The notes under the pieces are model-generated. The model ran no database searches and was not told where the DNA came from. It saw only the letters and a program-made list of their open reading frames with translations. Position numbers and translations under genes: made by a program. This document shows positions 34,459-45,174 of a DNA stretch of 64,000 nt, piece by piece. The DNA comes from Orobanche coerulescens. Lineage: Eukaryota > Streptophyta > Magnoliopsida > Lamiales > Orobanchaceae. The DNA is taken from NCBI GenBank assembly GCA_033398695.1, contig CM065816.1, positions 134,389,358 to 134,453,357 of the forward strand, written 5' to 3'. Position 1 is the first letter of the stretch. Each line of letters opens with the position of its first letter.

Positions 34459-35365
34459 ATGAAGGATTTGGGAGAAGCTGGGCACATCCTTGGTATTAAG
34501 ATCTTTCGAGATCGCAAGAAAAGGATGTTGCGCTTATCTCAGGCATCCTATATCGATACGGTGCTAAAGCGGTTTAGCATGGAGAATTCCAAGAAAGGTT
34601 TCTTACCTTACAGACATGGAATTCAGCTATCTAAGGCTATGTGTCCTAAGACACAGAAGGAGACAGATGACATGAAGCTGGTCCCTTATGCTTCGGCAGT
34701 GGGAAGCCTCATGTATGCAATGCTTTGCACTAGGCCTGATATATGTCATGCTGCAGGCATGGTGGCGAGATATCAGTCGAATCCAGGACTAGGACATTGG
34801 ATTGCTATCAAACATATACTCAAGTACCTGAGAAGGACTAGGGAGCATATGCTTGTATATCAATCGGATACGCTTTGTCCTTTGGGTTACACTGACTCAG
34901 ATTTCAGTGCGGACAAAGAAAAGTCGAAATCAACTTCTGGATATGTTTTCACTTTGGAAGGTGGAGTCATCAGTTGGAGGAGTGTGAAGCAGAAATGCAT
35001 AGCGTGACTCTACCATGGAAGCCGAATATGTAGTAGCCTCTGAGGCAGCTAAAGAGTCGGTATGGCTCAAGTACTTCCTAAAGGATTTGGGTGTGATTCC
35101 TAATTTGCCTAAGAGTATTACACTGTATTGTGATAATATCTGTGCGGTTGTAAATTCGAGGGAACCACTGGCCCACAAAGAAAGCAAACATATCAAGCGC
35201 AAATATCATATCATTCGAGATTTTGTGAAGATAAGGAAGATTATTGTCTCCAAGATAGCATCTGAAGACAACCTAGATGATCCTTTCACGAAAGGGTTGC
35301 CCTCAAAGTCATTTGAAGGGCATGTGGAAGGAATGAGGTTGAGATGTATGACAGCATTTCTTTGA
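34459..35365 (+). pseudogene. Outer copia RT end and RNase H
   Basis: 34459-35007 starts MKDLGEAGHILGIKIFRDR and includes YASAVGSLMYAMLCTRPDI, ILKYLRRTREH and the RNase H start GYTDSDFSADKEKSKSTSGY. A stop at 35005-35007 is followed after a short frame change by 35015-35365 with MEAEYVVASEAAKE, YCDNICAV and HIKRKYHIIRDFV. Family order and residues are typical of copia RNase H; a single small frame change breaks it between the first Asp and the Glu. Confidence 0.88.
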
Positions 35366-35439
35366 GTATAAGTGGGAGATAGATAGACACAGTCTAGATA
35401 GTATACTTCAAAAACATGCTTTGAGTATAAGTAAGAGAT
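35366..35439 (+). other. Copia 3' leader with duplicated PPT region
   Basis: The words TTTGAGTATAAGTGGGAGAT and TTTGAGTATAAGTAAGAGAT occur about 60 bp apart, the second abutting the LTR. The first is the better polypurine tract. This is a local duplication of the PPT region. Confidence 0.6.
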
Positions 35440-36618
35440 TGTTAGGGTTGTATACATCAAAGCATACTTTATGCTTGTATTACCTAATTTCCCGTTCTTT
35501 ATCTATGAGAATATTTAATTCATTTATCACATGTTTTTCATATTTATTCATGCTATGGTTATGCAAATGTTCTCTAAATTACTTTATATTATAGATAATG
35601 TGGTGTGTCGAGTCACACAGAAGATCACATTATCGGTTCATTATATAGTAATAGTTAGTTCACAACCTATATAACATTAGACCGTTATGTGAGAGGTTGT
35701 AATACATGCTTGAGATTGATTGGTCTTGACCATTAGCGTATATTAGCATATTCGGTATACGTTGAATAGGATCTAGTTGAGATAGATTCTTCTGTACTGA
35801 CTATAAGTAGAATGTACATCTCGGACAATTATTATTTCTTAATTCTAGTGATTAATATTTAATATTTATTGCTTTGACCTATAATGGGTGAGAGCCACAA
35901 TGATTGACTCAATATGCTCGATATTTTGGGTAATATTATTATTTATATAATAATTAATATTATAGCTAGAAATCGTGTCCCGACCAGTCGGTTTGATCAT
36001 GTCCCTTGAGGCACTCGAAAGGATTATTATATTAAACCCCGCAGGTGGAATTAATATTCCGATATAATAATAAAGCTCGAGCGGTATACTCATGTATAAT
36101 ACATTAATTAATTAAAAACTGTCAGTAGCTTAAATTAATTAATGGATATGGAATATCTTAAACAAGGGAAATAATAATTCCAAATGGAGCCCAATTTCGT
36201 AATTTGGGATTTTGGTAGTAAGTGCAATATCAACTTTTTAGTGTACTAAGTTGATATTAATAGAGTCTTCATATTAGGAAGAGTCCTAATATGGGAAAGA
36301 TGATCTCTATCGGGAGTCCTTTCCTTATCTTCCTTAAGGTCCCTAGACTAGCCCAAAACACCTAAAAATAGGACACATATGGGCCCCGATTTTTTCACCT
36401 TTCTTGGCACAAGAATTCTGATTTTCTTCTCTAATTTTGTGTTTAATTGTGGATCTTGACTTGTATCTTAGATTCCACAATTTAGATAACACAATATTTT
36501 TCTAAATACATAAATATTCAAGAAAAATAGAGGGAAAATTCGTAAGGTATTTCTTGAAGAAATTTCGGCCGATCCCATACTACAAGTCCAAGTTTGATCC
36601 GGTAGATTATTGCCCACA
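35440..36618 (+). repeat. 3' LTR of the outer copia, truncated
   Basis: Matches 7258 to about 8444, with differences including a small indel near 35590. It breaks after TTGCCCACA at 36618, where the Tat-like LTR starts. The missing last ~285 bp were not found elsewhere in the window. Confidence 0.9.
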
Positions 36619-37135
36619 ATGTTGTGTGGCGATTAATACGCCTCAACGGCGATCGGCACAAGGGCCGAGCGACCAAAGTCAGTGTCAAATGAACCAAGGC
36701 AGACTTGCCAAACGATGATGCCAGATCAAGATCAAGTACCGAGCGATCGACATCCAGGGTGATCGTCTCTTGGCATCTAGCGATCGACTCCAGTGCCCGA
36801 CCAAGGATGACCGTCTTATGCCATGTGTAAAGCCAATATCCGTCAAGTCTACGAAGACTGAATCTCGGGATGAAGACCCATGTGCAGATCCGAAAACGGC
36901 GCCGCGGGAAAGGGCTTTTTGACTCCAACCCACCACCAGCTGTTAGTGACAAGGACAACATCTCACCTACTGACAGACCCGCAAAAGGGTCCTAGGTGGG
37001 ACCTCCCAAGACTGCGACATGAGGCACGTGTTGTCCTGTCATTGGTTGGCACATTTGGCTGCCAGTAGCAGCTGCAGACTTTAAGGAAACCGACCCACGT
37101 GCTGAGACGATCGCCCGTTTAAATTAATACAGGAA

Positions 37136-38332
37136 GGGCGATTTACATCTGACTACCTTTTTAGATGGCCTAATTACAGTTTAGTTCCTATTGTTTCAGA
37201 TATTACAATGAAGGACAAACTTTGCACTGTCCAAAAACTATATTTACAACGAAGGACAAAAGTCAAACTTTCAGATGATGTCACTGGAGAGAGAGTACTA
37301 ATATTCCGAATTTTCCCTTTTATTTTTTCTTTTTTTTTTACCCATTTATTTTTCACCTCACGTGGGTGGCACATGCTGGACCTCATTGTAATATATATAA
37401 CACTTCTGGACTTCAGTGTAATAAATTTTTAAGCTTTCTAGAAAAAAAGTTTTTTCCAAAAAAGAAAGTATTTTCTAGAAAAAAATATATTATTTTTCGA
37501 AAAAATAAAAAAAATATTTTCTGGGAAAAAAATTATCTTTTTGAAAAAAATATTATTTTATGGAATTTTTTATTTTTTTTCGAAAAAATTAAAAAAACAT
37601 TTTCTGGAGAAAAAATTATTTTTTGGCAAAATAATATTTTTTTCGAAATAAAATTATTTTCATAAAAAAAAATATTTTTTTCGAGAAAATAAAATTATTT
37701 TCTGGAAGAAAATAAAAAAAATATTTTTTCGAAAAAATTAAAAAATATTATCTGGAGGAAAAAATATTTTTCGGAAAAATAATATTTTTTCGAAATAAAA
37801 TTATTTTCTGGAAAAAAATATTATTTTTTCAAAAAAATAAAATTATTTTCTGGAAAAAAATGAAAAAAAAATATTTTTTCGAAAAAATTAAAAAATATTT
37901 TCTGGAGAAAAAGTTATTTTTTGGCAAAATAATATTTTTTCGAAATAAAATTATTTTCTTGAAAAAAATATTATTTTTTCGAAAAAATAAATTTATTTTT
38001 TGAAAAAAAATAAAAAAAATATTTTTGCAAAAAAATAAAAAATATATTTTCTGGGAAAAAAATTATATTTCGAAAAAAAAATTATTTTCTTAAAAAGAAT
38101 ATTTTTTAAAAGAAATGTATTAGCCAAACACTTTAATAACTTATAAGCTATTTATTTCATATGAAATGTATTTTAAAAGAAATATTTTATTCAAGTAAAT
38201 AGAGGGGCATTTTCGTCTTTTTATTGGAAGTCAACACCAATTCAGATTTTTGTCCTTCGCTGTAATTCATGAAACAATAGGGACTAAAGTGTAAAGAGAC
38301 CATCTAATAGGGTAGTTGGCTGTAATTTCCCC
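37136..38332. mobile_element. Mutator-type MITE
   Basis: Perfect 9-bp target duplications ATACAGGAA at 37127-37135 and 38333-38341. Terminal inverted repeats of about 85 bp start GGG (GGGCGATTTACATCTGACTACC versus GGGGAAATTACAGCCAACTACC) and share AGATGG and CCTATTGTTTCA blocks. A 9-bp duplication and G-starting long TIRs are Mutator superfamily traits. The core (37440-38110) is an AT-rich repeat, with no coding capacity. Confidence 0.88.
37440..38110. repeat. AT-rich imperfect repeat core of the MITE
   Basis: Dozens of variants of TTTTCTGGAAAAAAA and ATTTTTTCGAAAAAAT alternate. Each is itself near-palindromic (TTTTTTCGAAAAAA), so the region can fold into many small hairpins. No fixed period. 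Confidence 0.85.
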
Positions 38333-38389
38333 ATACAGGAAAGGTGATCGCCCGTTTGGGATTAAGACATCCCAACTACCTTCTCTTCT

Positions 38390-38397
38390 ATAAATAG
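38390..38397 (+). promoter_or_regulatory. TATA box in the Tat-like LTR
   Basis: TCTATAAATAGTAG context, consensus plant TATA. It lies 3' of the MITE, so the MITE moved upstream LTR sequence about 1.2 kb away from it. Confidence 0.7.
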
Positions 38398-38786
38398 TAG
38401 ACTTCCAGCAATTGGAAAGGGATCTGACAGCTAAATACACAGTTGTCTACACAGTTTAATCCCACACAGAATTCTACACAGCATTTCATCTTTGTTACAA
38501 GAACTCACAGAGCATTAACTCTGGTTCTTCCGGCAATCATCAGCACTCAAGAGCTAGACAACTAGGATCATTACACTCATTGTAATTGTACTCTAACGTT
38601 AATATTTGTATTCCAAAGTAGTATTCTTATTAATAATATCTCGCGAGAGCATTCAAGCCCGGGATTAACAACCCCGGCAAATCTTGTGTTATTTACATTC
38701 CATCGGACGTGCTCTCGCATTTTGTTTGTTACTCTCCCGTCACCATATCCAGCAAATCGTTCTGAATAATATTGTGGGTAACAACA

Positions 38787-38805
38787 ATTGACGCTAGAAG
38801 AAGGG
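38787..38805 (+). other. Putative PBS of the Tat-like element
   Basis: ATTGACGCTAGAAGAAGGG directly after the LTR end. It resembles TTGGCGCTAGAAG-type primer sites of Tat/Athila gypsy elements with a G-to-A change. Confidence 0.5.
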
Positions 38806-38914
38806 CTCCTGAACCCTTATTTTCTCTCCGAGCATTTCGAAGAACACTAACTGTTCTCCGGAACATATACTTGAAGAAACACTCACCGTTCTTCAAAGAA
38901 AAACCTTTGAAATT

Positions 38915-40370
38915 ATGACGTCTGCCACCACCTCGAGGAGAGCCACCTTACGTTCCTCCGGAGGCCTAATTCCGTCCCAAACCGAGTCCCAACCCACGGC
39001 GGAAGGCAGCCGCGGCGACGCCAGACTCTCACTCCCGCCCCCAAGGGACGTCCCCAACCTCTCACTCGATCAATTCCAAACCGCGGAACAGATCGAGGAG
39101 TCCATGGCCATCCTAAGGGAGCGACGGAGAGCATGCGATACGCCCACCATTACCCCCTCAGACATCTGCCATGTGCGCAAACGAAAGCTCAAGGGGTTAT
39201 ATGTCGATCAATCATCAGAAAAGCCCCGATTCACAAGAAAAGGCGCTCGCGAGGCGGGACAATTCCGTCTTCAGCCGCCTAGGAAGTGATCTTTCATGGA
39301 AACCTAGGCATTCTGGCCCCAGCAATGAGACATCGGAATCCGAATCCATCACCAGGAGTTCGGCATATCCGACCCCCAAAAAGTAGGTCAGTCGTTTGGC
39401 TCCCACTCGCTGAAAAACCGAGCTCAGCGGCAAAGACCTCGTCGCCTACAATTGAGCCAGGAGATCAGTACATGATCACCTTGGCTCCCACTCCGAGAGC
39501 CAGACCACGAGCAGCCAGGCTACGGCGATGGCCGCAATGCAGCGCCAGCTCTACGATATGAAAGCGCTCCTAAAAACTGGGGCAGGCGCCAAGAGAAAGG
39601 TCGCCGGACCGAGTGAGCCACTCGCAGTGCAGATCGAGCTTGCCCCCGTGCAACCAAAGATCGCTCATCCTCAAACACCTTTGTATGAGGGGAGATCGGA
39701 CCCCGAGACTCACTTAAGAAAGTTCTTGATCTACATGACCGGATGTGGGGCGTCAGACGCGATGAAATGCTGAATGTTCTCTTTAACATTGGGCAATCTC
39801 GCCCATAGGTGGTACATCTCATTGCCATCATGCTCAATTAACTGTTTTGAGAAGCTGGCGAGCGACTTCACGTCGTACTTCGCCGCCAAGGTTGCTCGAC
39901 CAGAGGGTCCCCACCGCATGATGAAGATCAGGCACGGGAAAGACGAGTCCGATAAAGATTACATCGACCGGGTGGATGAAATAGTCCTCACCGGCGAGCC
40001 CATAAGCGACGAGCTCGCCCTATACTTGGTCCTGGGGGGTTTCGATGATCTTTCTCCCATGTTCAGGCACCTCACAAAGGACATCCCCCCGACCTACGCG
40101 ATCTTTCGTGCCAAGGCCGCCGATTTTCTGGCCAGGCAGAGGTTGATCACACTTCGCCTAGGTGAGGGGGCAACCGGGGAGAGGAAGGCGCCATCTCTCA
40201 TACCCAAGAAGGCGATCGCCAAGCCAATAAAGGTGGTCGCGAAGCCACCCGGTGAGTTCAAGGCCTTCGAGGATGTGCAAGTCCACCTTCTCCGCAACCT
40301 CAATCTATCTCTGGGCCATATCTTCAACGCCATCAAGGGGCGCGAATGGCTAAGCAAGCCAAAGCAATGA
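38915..40370 (+). pseudogene. Tat-like gag, frameshifted
   Basis: 38915-39289 opens with MTSATTSRRATLRSSGG and a helical block EQIEESMAILRERRRA. A frame change follows; 39528-40370 is one frame broken by a TGA at 39771. It has LYEGRSDPETHLRKFLIYM, MFSLTLGNLAHRWYISLP and RHGKDESDKDYIDRVDE, the retrotransposon gag fold of Tat-clade gypsy elements. The GC content is clearly higher than in the surrounding copia DNA. Confidence 0.8.
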
Positions 40371-40930
40371 GGGACAACGATCATCTGGATCGCAATAAAT
40401 TTTGTGCCTACCACAAAAGTCCCGGCCACAACACCAGCCAATGCTGCGACCTCCTCAGACAACACTGGAGATTGTTCGAGGAAGGCAAGCTGGACAGTTT
40501 GGTAACCAAGCCAGAGCCCCGGGAAAAAAGGATCGGGGGTCGCGATCGGCGACAGATCCATGACCTTCACCCTCCCAATCCGGTCGCTAGACTCGAACGA
40601 AACGAGCCAGAGGAGTCAGATGAATCGATCCCTCTGATCAACCCTGGCGGCCGGGTCAATATGCATCAATCAGGAGGCGGAAATCTCGGAGGTCTTTCCC
40701 CAGTTTCTGCCATGTCAAATAGAAAACGGAAGGCCGAGCTGAGGGCGTTTGTCGGAGTCCATGTCGTGGTGCCCCCGGAGCTAACCATCTCCAAAGAGGC
40801 GCTCATATCCTTCTCCAACAAGGATAGGGAGGGAGTGCAGTGCCCCAAGGTGGATGCCTTGGTGATCTCTGCTTGTATCCTTGGGAAAATGGTCGACCGC
40901 GTGCTGGTTGACAAGGGGAAGCCTAGAAAA
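40346..40930 (+). pseudogene. Tat-like nucleocapsid and truncated protease
   Basis: Frame starting at 40346 overlaps the end of the gag frame. FCAYHKSPGHNTSQCCDL is the CX2-3H...C-type knuckle region of Tat elements. The protease lead-in ISFSNKDREGVQCPKVDALV and VLVDKGK follows; family members have VLVDxGSS at the active site. The Ser and everything beyond are lost, because after about 40925 the plus-strand frame only mirrors the antisense ORF. Confidence 0.75.
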
Positions 40931-41934
40931 TTACAAGCAAAAAAAAAAGCAGGCAAGCTCAGGCTGCCCCTGCCGGTCTTTCACCCCTGGCCACAGGATC
41001 GGCATTCGCTCCCTCACCAGCGTCAGGTACTGCCCCCCGTCCTCCGGGGCATCAGGGTGAACGAGGTTGTCAGGCGACGGACACCAGCTCAATTCGACCC
41101 CGTGGTCCGTAGAGAGGTCGAGGATCGGCACAATGAAGGCTGGCTGCAGAGGGTGCTCAAGCACGTAGGCTTTGAAGTTATCAACCAAAGGGCCGACCTC
41201 GAGCCCCCCCTTCTTGGCAGCATGGATTGCGTCAGCATAAGCTATATAATAGGCAAATTCGGTGACGTATTTCTTCGTTGAGGTAGGAATCGGCCTCGGT
41301 CGCCTCCAGCTTCTCCCCCAGCCCCGTGATCGTTTGGTTTGCGCCCTGGAGCTCGGCAACTTTGGCAGCCACCTCTCCCTTCGAAGACGCCAGCTCACTG
41401 GTCAACCAGTCGACAACCGCCTTCAGCTCAGCTGCCTCCTTCTGCGCGGCTGCATGCGACCTGCGGGCGTCCGTCATCTGATCCCGCATCCGGTTGTTCG
41501 CTGCCCGGGCCCGCTCAAGGTCTTGGATCGCCTGCTTGGCCGCCTCCACGGAGCTCTTCTCCATCGTCACGAGCTTATCGGTAAGCTCGGCATTTTGTTT
41601 TCGAGCGGCCTCAAGGTCCGCCTGAAGACGAGCGGTGGAGGGCCGACCCTCATAGTCGTTCACGGCCTGAGCAGCCATTGTCGCCGTCTGAAGGGCCAGA
41701 GCGAAGGTCGCCTGCATCGCATCAACAGATCGCCGGTGTGCGATCGCATCCAGATCGGTCGTCCAGGCCTTCGACAGGGAGGCGACAGCCTAGTAACGGT
41801 CGTAACATTGCCGGCCATATATAGGCCTGTGATGGGCCAGACTTAATTTTTAACTTTTTTTCTTCTCCTGGTGGCGGCTGGCAACGGGAGACTTGGGAAC
41901 TCGAGTTCTTGGCATTTTGGAAGATTCTTGTCAA
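40931..41934 (-). pseudogene. Antisense extra ORF of the Tat-like element
   Basis: Minus strand. 41717-41232 encodes an Ala/Glu/Leu-rich coiled coil (RLQADLEAARKQNAEL, AELKAVVDWLTSEL). 41398-40931 continues in another frame with TEFAYYIAYADAIHAAKKGG and a Pro/Asp-rich end with EDGGQ. This combination resembles the C-terminal part of plant proteins annotated as putative gypsy-type transposon proteins (Transposase_28/PF04195-like), known as an extra ORF in Tat-lineage elements. The N-terminal domain is missing. Role unknown. Confidence 0.6.
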
Positions 41935-42668
41935 TTATATCATCATCTAATCCGTGTTCTTCATGAATCGAGGTATTTTCTTACTTAGAACCGTAGTTGT
42001 ATGATTTTTGTGGGTTTCTTTGTGATTCTTCGATTTAATCCGTGGTTGATGAATGTAGTCTTGGCCATGAACTTCGAATTTTGTAACTCGTTTATTGATT
42101 TTTACCACCTGAAACTTGATTTCTAATTTTCTTGAAGAACCCTCGGATTCTTATTATTTTTCGGGTTGATTCGGATGCCGTTTAGCGTTATTGATTCGTG
42201 GTGATATTATTTTCGTAGTTTTTGTGGAATTGTCAGGGTTTTGGTCGATCTTGGAAGTTCGAGGGCTACGTGACCGTATCCGTTCTTTGTTCCATTGCTC
42301 GTGGTATCGAGGCAAGTACCTTGTTCATACATTTCTTTTTTTATAGATATGATGTTTGGTGATTGTCTTGGTATGTTTGTTTGTTTGTTTGAAATGAACT
42401 TTCAAAAGATTCGGTTAGCCTCGTTACCTTTTCAAAATGCGTGTGTTTTGTGAATGGTGTGTTTCGTGAATGGTAAAGTGAACCCTATGAATACGCTTGG
42501 TGGTGTTGTTGTGCTTTGATAATATACATACATATACTATCTCATTTCGATGTGTTGTGATTTGACACTTGTGTTGTGCTATGTGTTTATTGCATTTGGG
42601 TGAATTGTTCGGATATCCTTGGCGTGCTATGTTATTTGTGTGAATGTGTGGATATGGTCGAATGTCTA

Positions 42669-42825
42669 CGGTGACACATGGCATATGACCATGTGGTCAG
42701 GATGCAACAAGTGACTGATCCAACCGTGAGAGCCTAAGACAAGACATGCGGTGACATATGGCATGTGATCATATGGTTAGGAGACAACAAGTGATTGATC
42801 CAACCGTGAGATGACGTGGCATGTG
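42669..42825. repeat. 80-bp tandem duplication
   Basis: Two diverged copies starting CGGTGACAYATGGCAT at 42669 and 42749, each ending GATCCAACCGTGAG. Confidence 0.9.
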
Positions 42826-42848
42826 TTCACGGTGTTATGTATATGTAC

Positions 42849-43115
42849 TTTGCTCAGCTCAGGAGGGTCCGACGAGGCCTCGAGGGAATCCAATGGTATA
42901 GTCCTGGATTCACGAGTTGGTGTATATGATTTGTAAATGTATTTTGCTCACCTCAGGAGGGTCCGACGAGGCCTCGAGGGAATCCAATGGTATAGCCCTG
43001 GATTCATGAGTTGGTCTATATGATTTGTGAATGTATTTTGCTCACCTCGGGAGGGTCCGATGAGGCCTCGATGGAATACAATGGTATAGCCCTGGATTCA
43101 CGAGTTGGTGTTATT
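42849..43115. repeat. 94-bp tandem repeat, about 2.8 copies
   Basis: Anchors TTTGCTCA at 42849, 42943 and 43037 give a 94-bp period. The unit contains GAGGGTCCGACGAGGCCTCG and GGATTCACGAGTTGGT. Confidence 0.95.
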
Positions 43116-44326
43116 CGTGTGACCAAGATTTGCGTATCTTGGGTGATTATGTTGTGTTGATTTTATGTCCGTCGAGGACTCGTGACGTGGGTTTTAACCC
43201 TGTAAATTGTTGTTGGTTTTATGTGTGAAAAGAAACCTTTGGGTTGTGACCCCTGTTGATTTTGGAAAGAGAGGGATTCGATAATCCTAAATTGTTTTCT
43301 ATTAAAACTCATGATGGCTTATTAAACCATTTTGTAAATTGTTTCCCTTGAATTGTGAACTTTCGGTTTTAGAATGTTTTACCCAAACTCTTGCTTCAGG
43401 AAGTAATTTTCGTTGTGTTTGAATCTTTAAGGATTCCTGATTATTGTTATTCTTGGAACTTGAATTGTATGACTTGTATTTGCACTTTGTACTTGCACTG
43501 GCAAAATAGTGGAATTTTGCTAACCCCGGGTGGATGTCTGTATTTGCATTCAGGTTTTGGGGAGCATGGCACAGGGTCGGCATGAAGGATGATGAAATGT
43601 GATCGATACTAATCACATGTGGAACCGTACGTTGTGTATTTGTTCAGTTGTACTTTATTTCTGCTGCAGTATTTGTTTCCCGTTGTATGGGGGTATGTTG
43701 TATTCGACCCCTACGTGGGCATGTATTGAGTGAAGAGATAAATTCACCACTAGAAGGGGGTTGAATAGTGGTAATGCGGAATATCAAACTTTCTCGTGAT
43801 TAAAGAAAAAAAGTGCGGAAAGTAAAAGACTCAAAGATATATAGAGGTTCTGCAACTTGCCTACCTCCTCTTTCCGACTTCTTTTTCTATTGGCTAAAGA
43901 ACAACCACACACACTTGTCTCGTCTTCTATTGGTCCGAGCACAACAACCGTTACAACCGCTTGTCTTCTATTGGTCCAAGCAAAACCACTCTCAAAATCA
44001 ACTTTTTGTATCTAGTGTTTTATCGGAACTAGACAATCCTCACTTACGAATGTTGGAGTGTAATCCTAACAATGCCGGATCAAAGATCCTAATAACACCG
44101 GATTAGTGACTCTTAATTTGTTTCTCTTACGCTCGTGTATGAGTGATGCAACACTCACAACCAATGAAAAGAATACAAAGTATAAGAAATATTACAATAT
44201 GTATCACTCTTGTATCTTTTCTTCTCACAACTTAGAATGCAATAATAAATAGAAATCTGAGCTCAAGAATGATTTGAATGCTTGGATGCTTGAAATTGTG
44301 TATTGAGATACCCAAAGGATATGGGT

Positions 44327-44334
44327 ATTTATAG
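44327..44334 (-). promoter_or_regulatory. TATA box of the Sirevirus-like LTR
   Basis: Minus strand CTATAAATACC, about 38 bp beyond the last near-palindrome of the array. Its place between U3 array and R fits the LTR promoter. Confidence 0.7.
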
Positions 44335-44371
44335 TGTCAAGTCCTTCTTCAAATTCTGACATTTGTATTAT

Positions 44372-45174
44372 TTGCGTGCGCTAATAATTCTTCATAGCGT
44401 GCGTTATCGGCGTTTTGACTTGGCTGATCTGAACGGTCTGTAAACTGTTCCAATGGTAACAATACAAGTCTAGCGTGCGGTAGACGGTCTTCTGTAGCAT
44501 GCGTTAACGTTGGTCAACAGGTCTTCACTTTTGACTTTGAATCATGTCGGTTTGTCTTCCCAACGTCTCTTTTCCAACAGATAAAATTGTACTTAGCGTG
44601 CGCTAGTACTTATACTTAGCGTGCGCTAGTATTATTTAATATTAGCTTTCCAGATTTTTCGGATATTCTTTTTGACCTCTGCGTTCCAACGGATAAATTG
44701 ACTAACGGTAGGAATTCAAACGCTTAGCGTGCGCTAACAAGTGTTTTGTAGTGTGCGCTACACATTTTCCAGATAACATATGTTAGCTTGTATAGCGTAC
44801 GTAAATGCTTCCTTATTTGAGTCCAGAGGCTACTGGACCTTCAATATGTTTCCAGTAGCGTGGGAAAATATTGTCATGTAACATGCGCTAGTATTATAAA
44901 TAGCGTGCGTAAATATTTGACCGTAGCGTGCGCAAATGATTTCATTTTTCTGTCCAGACCTTACTGTCCTCTCTGCCTTGTTTAAATGGGACGCGATAGC
45001 ATGTGCTAGAGAGATGTTAGCGTACACTAATTTTGGCAATTTAGCGTGTGCTGATAATATAGACTTTGCATGCCCTATCCATCAGGTAGGACACCAACAT
45101 GACTGTAGGTGACTAGCCTGTCTGGTTAGGAACCTCGATAGCATGCGCTAGTATGCATCCTGTAGCGTGCGCTA
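44372..45174 (-). repeat. TAGCGYRCGCTA near-palindrome array (copia LTR)
   Basis: About 17 copies or degenerate copies of TAGCGTGCGCTA on the plus strand, i.e. TAGCGCACGCTA in the element's own sense. The clearest are two in tandem at about 44597-44630, 23 bp apart, and others at 44727, 45139 and 45163. CTGGAC/GTCCAG words are interspersed. Confidence 0.9.

Larger units (their letters stand above)
7258..36618 (+). mobile_element. Ty1/copia element, host of two nested insertions
   Basis: Plus-strand copia retrotransposon. Parts in order: 5' LTR 7258-8732, PBS 8735, leader to 9806, [Sirevirus-like insertion 9807-22033], leader and gag 22034-23190, protease and integrase to 24589, [chromovirus insertion 24590-33874], RT/RNase H 33875-35365, 3' LTR 35440-36618. 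The 3' LTR is truncated by the Tat-like element at 36620. Each inner insertion is bordered by perfect 5-bp target duplications, so removing both restores one collinear copia of roughly 7.8 kb. Gag, integrase and RT all carry stops, and the RT core is deleted, so it is inactive. Confidence 0.9.
36620..38786 (+). repeat. 5' LTR of the Tat-like element
   Basis: Starts TGTTGTGTGG and ends GGTAACAACA (TGTTG...CAACA inverted ends). Contains a 1197-bp MITE (37136-38332) and a TATA box at 38390-38397. No partner LTR is present, so the borders rest on the terminal motif and adjoining PBS. Confidence 0.7.
36620..41870 (+). mobile_element. Tat-lineage gypsy element, internally deleted
   Basis: LTR 36620-38786, PBS-like ATTGACGCTAGAAGAAGGG, gag and protease start on the plus strand to about 40925, then directly an antisense ORF region (41934-40931). 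RT, RNase H and integrase are absent. Tat-clade elements are known for an extra antisense ORF between pol and the 3' LTR, so this is best read as a deletion derivative joining protease to the antisense ORF. The 3' LTR is not seen; the right border at about 41870 is approximate. Confidence 0.75.
41871..43721 (+). mobile_element. Partial LTR of another chromovirus
   Basis: Non-coding, GT-rich on the plus strand, in the style of the chromovirus LTR at 50682. Its start matches the LTR fragment inside the LINE (GGCATTTTGGA..., CATCATCTAATCYG...TTCTTCAT). It holds an 80-bp duplication and a 94-bp tandem repeat. Upstream U3 is cut off by the Tat-like element and the end by the copia LTR at 43722, so neither true terminus is present. 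Confidence 0.6.

Noticed and set aside
37208..37665. Phe/Lys/Asn-rich frames in the MITE core
   Set aside because: Low-complexity AT-rich repeat; no start context or domain.
40931..41281. Plus-strand continuation of the Tat nucleocapsid frame
   Set aside because: After about 40925 it is only the complement of the antisense extra ORF; no protease or RT motif is present.
42424..42684. Minus-strand frame with His/Asn-rich peptide
   Set aside because: Inside a non-coding LTR; composition reflects GT-rich DNA.
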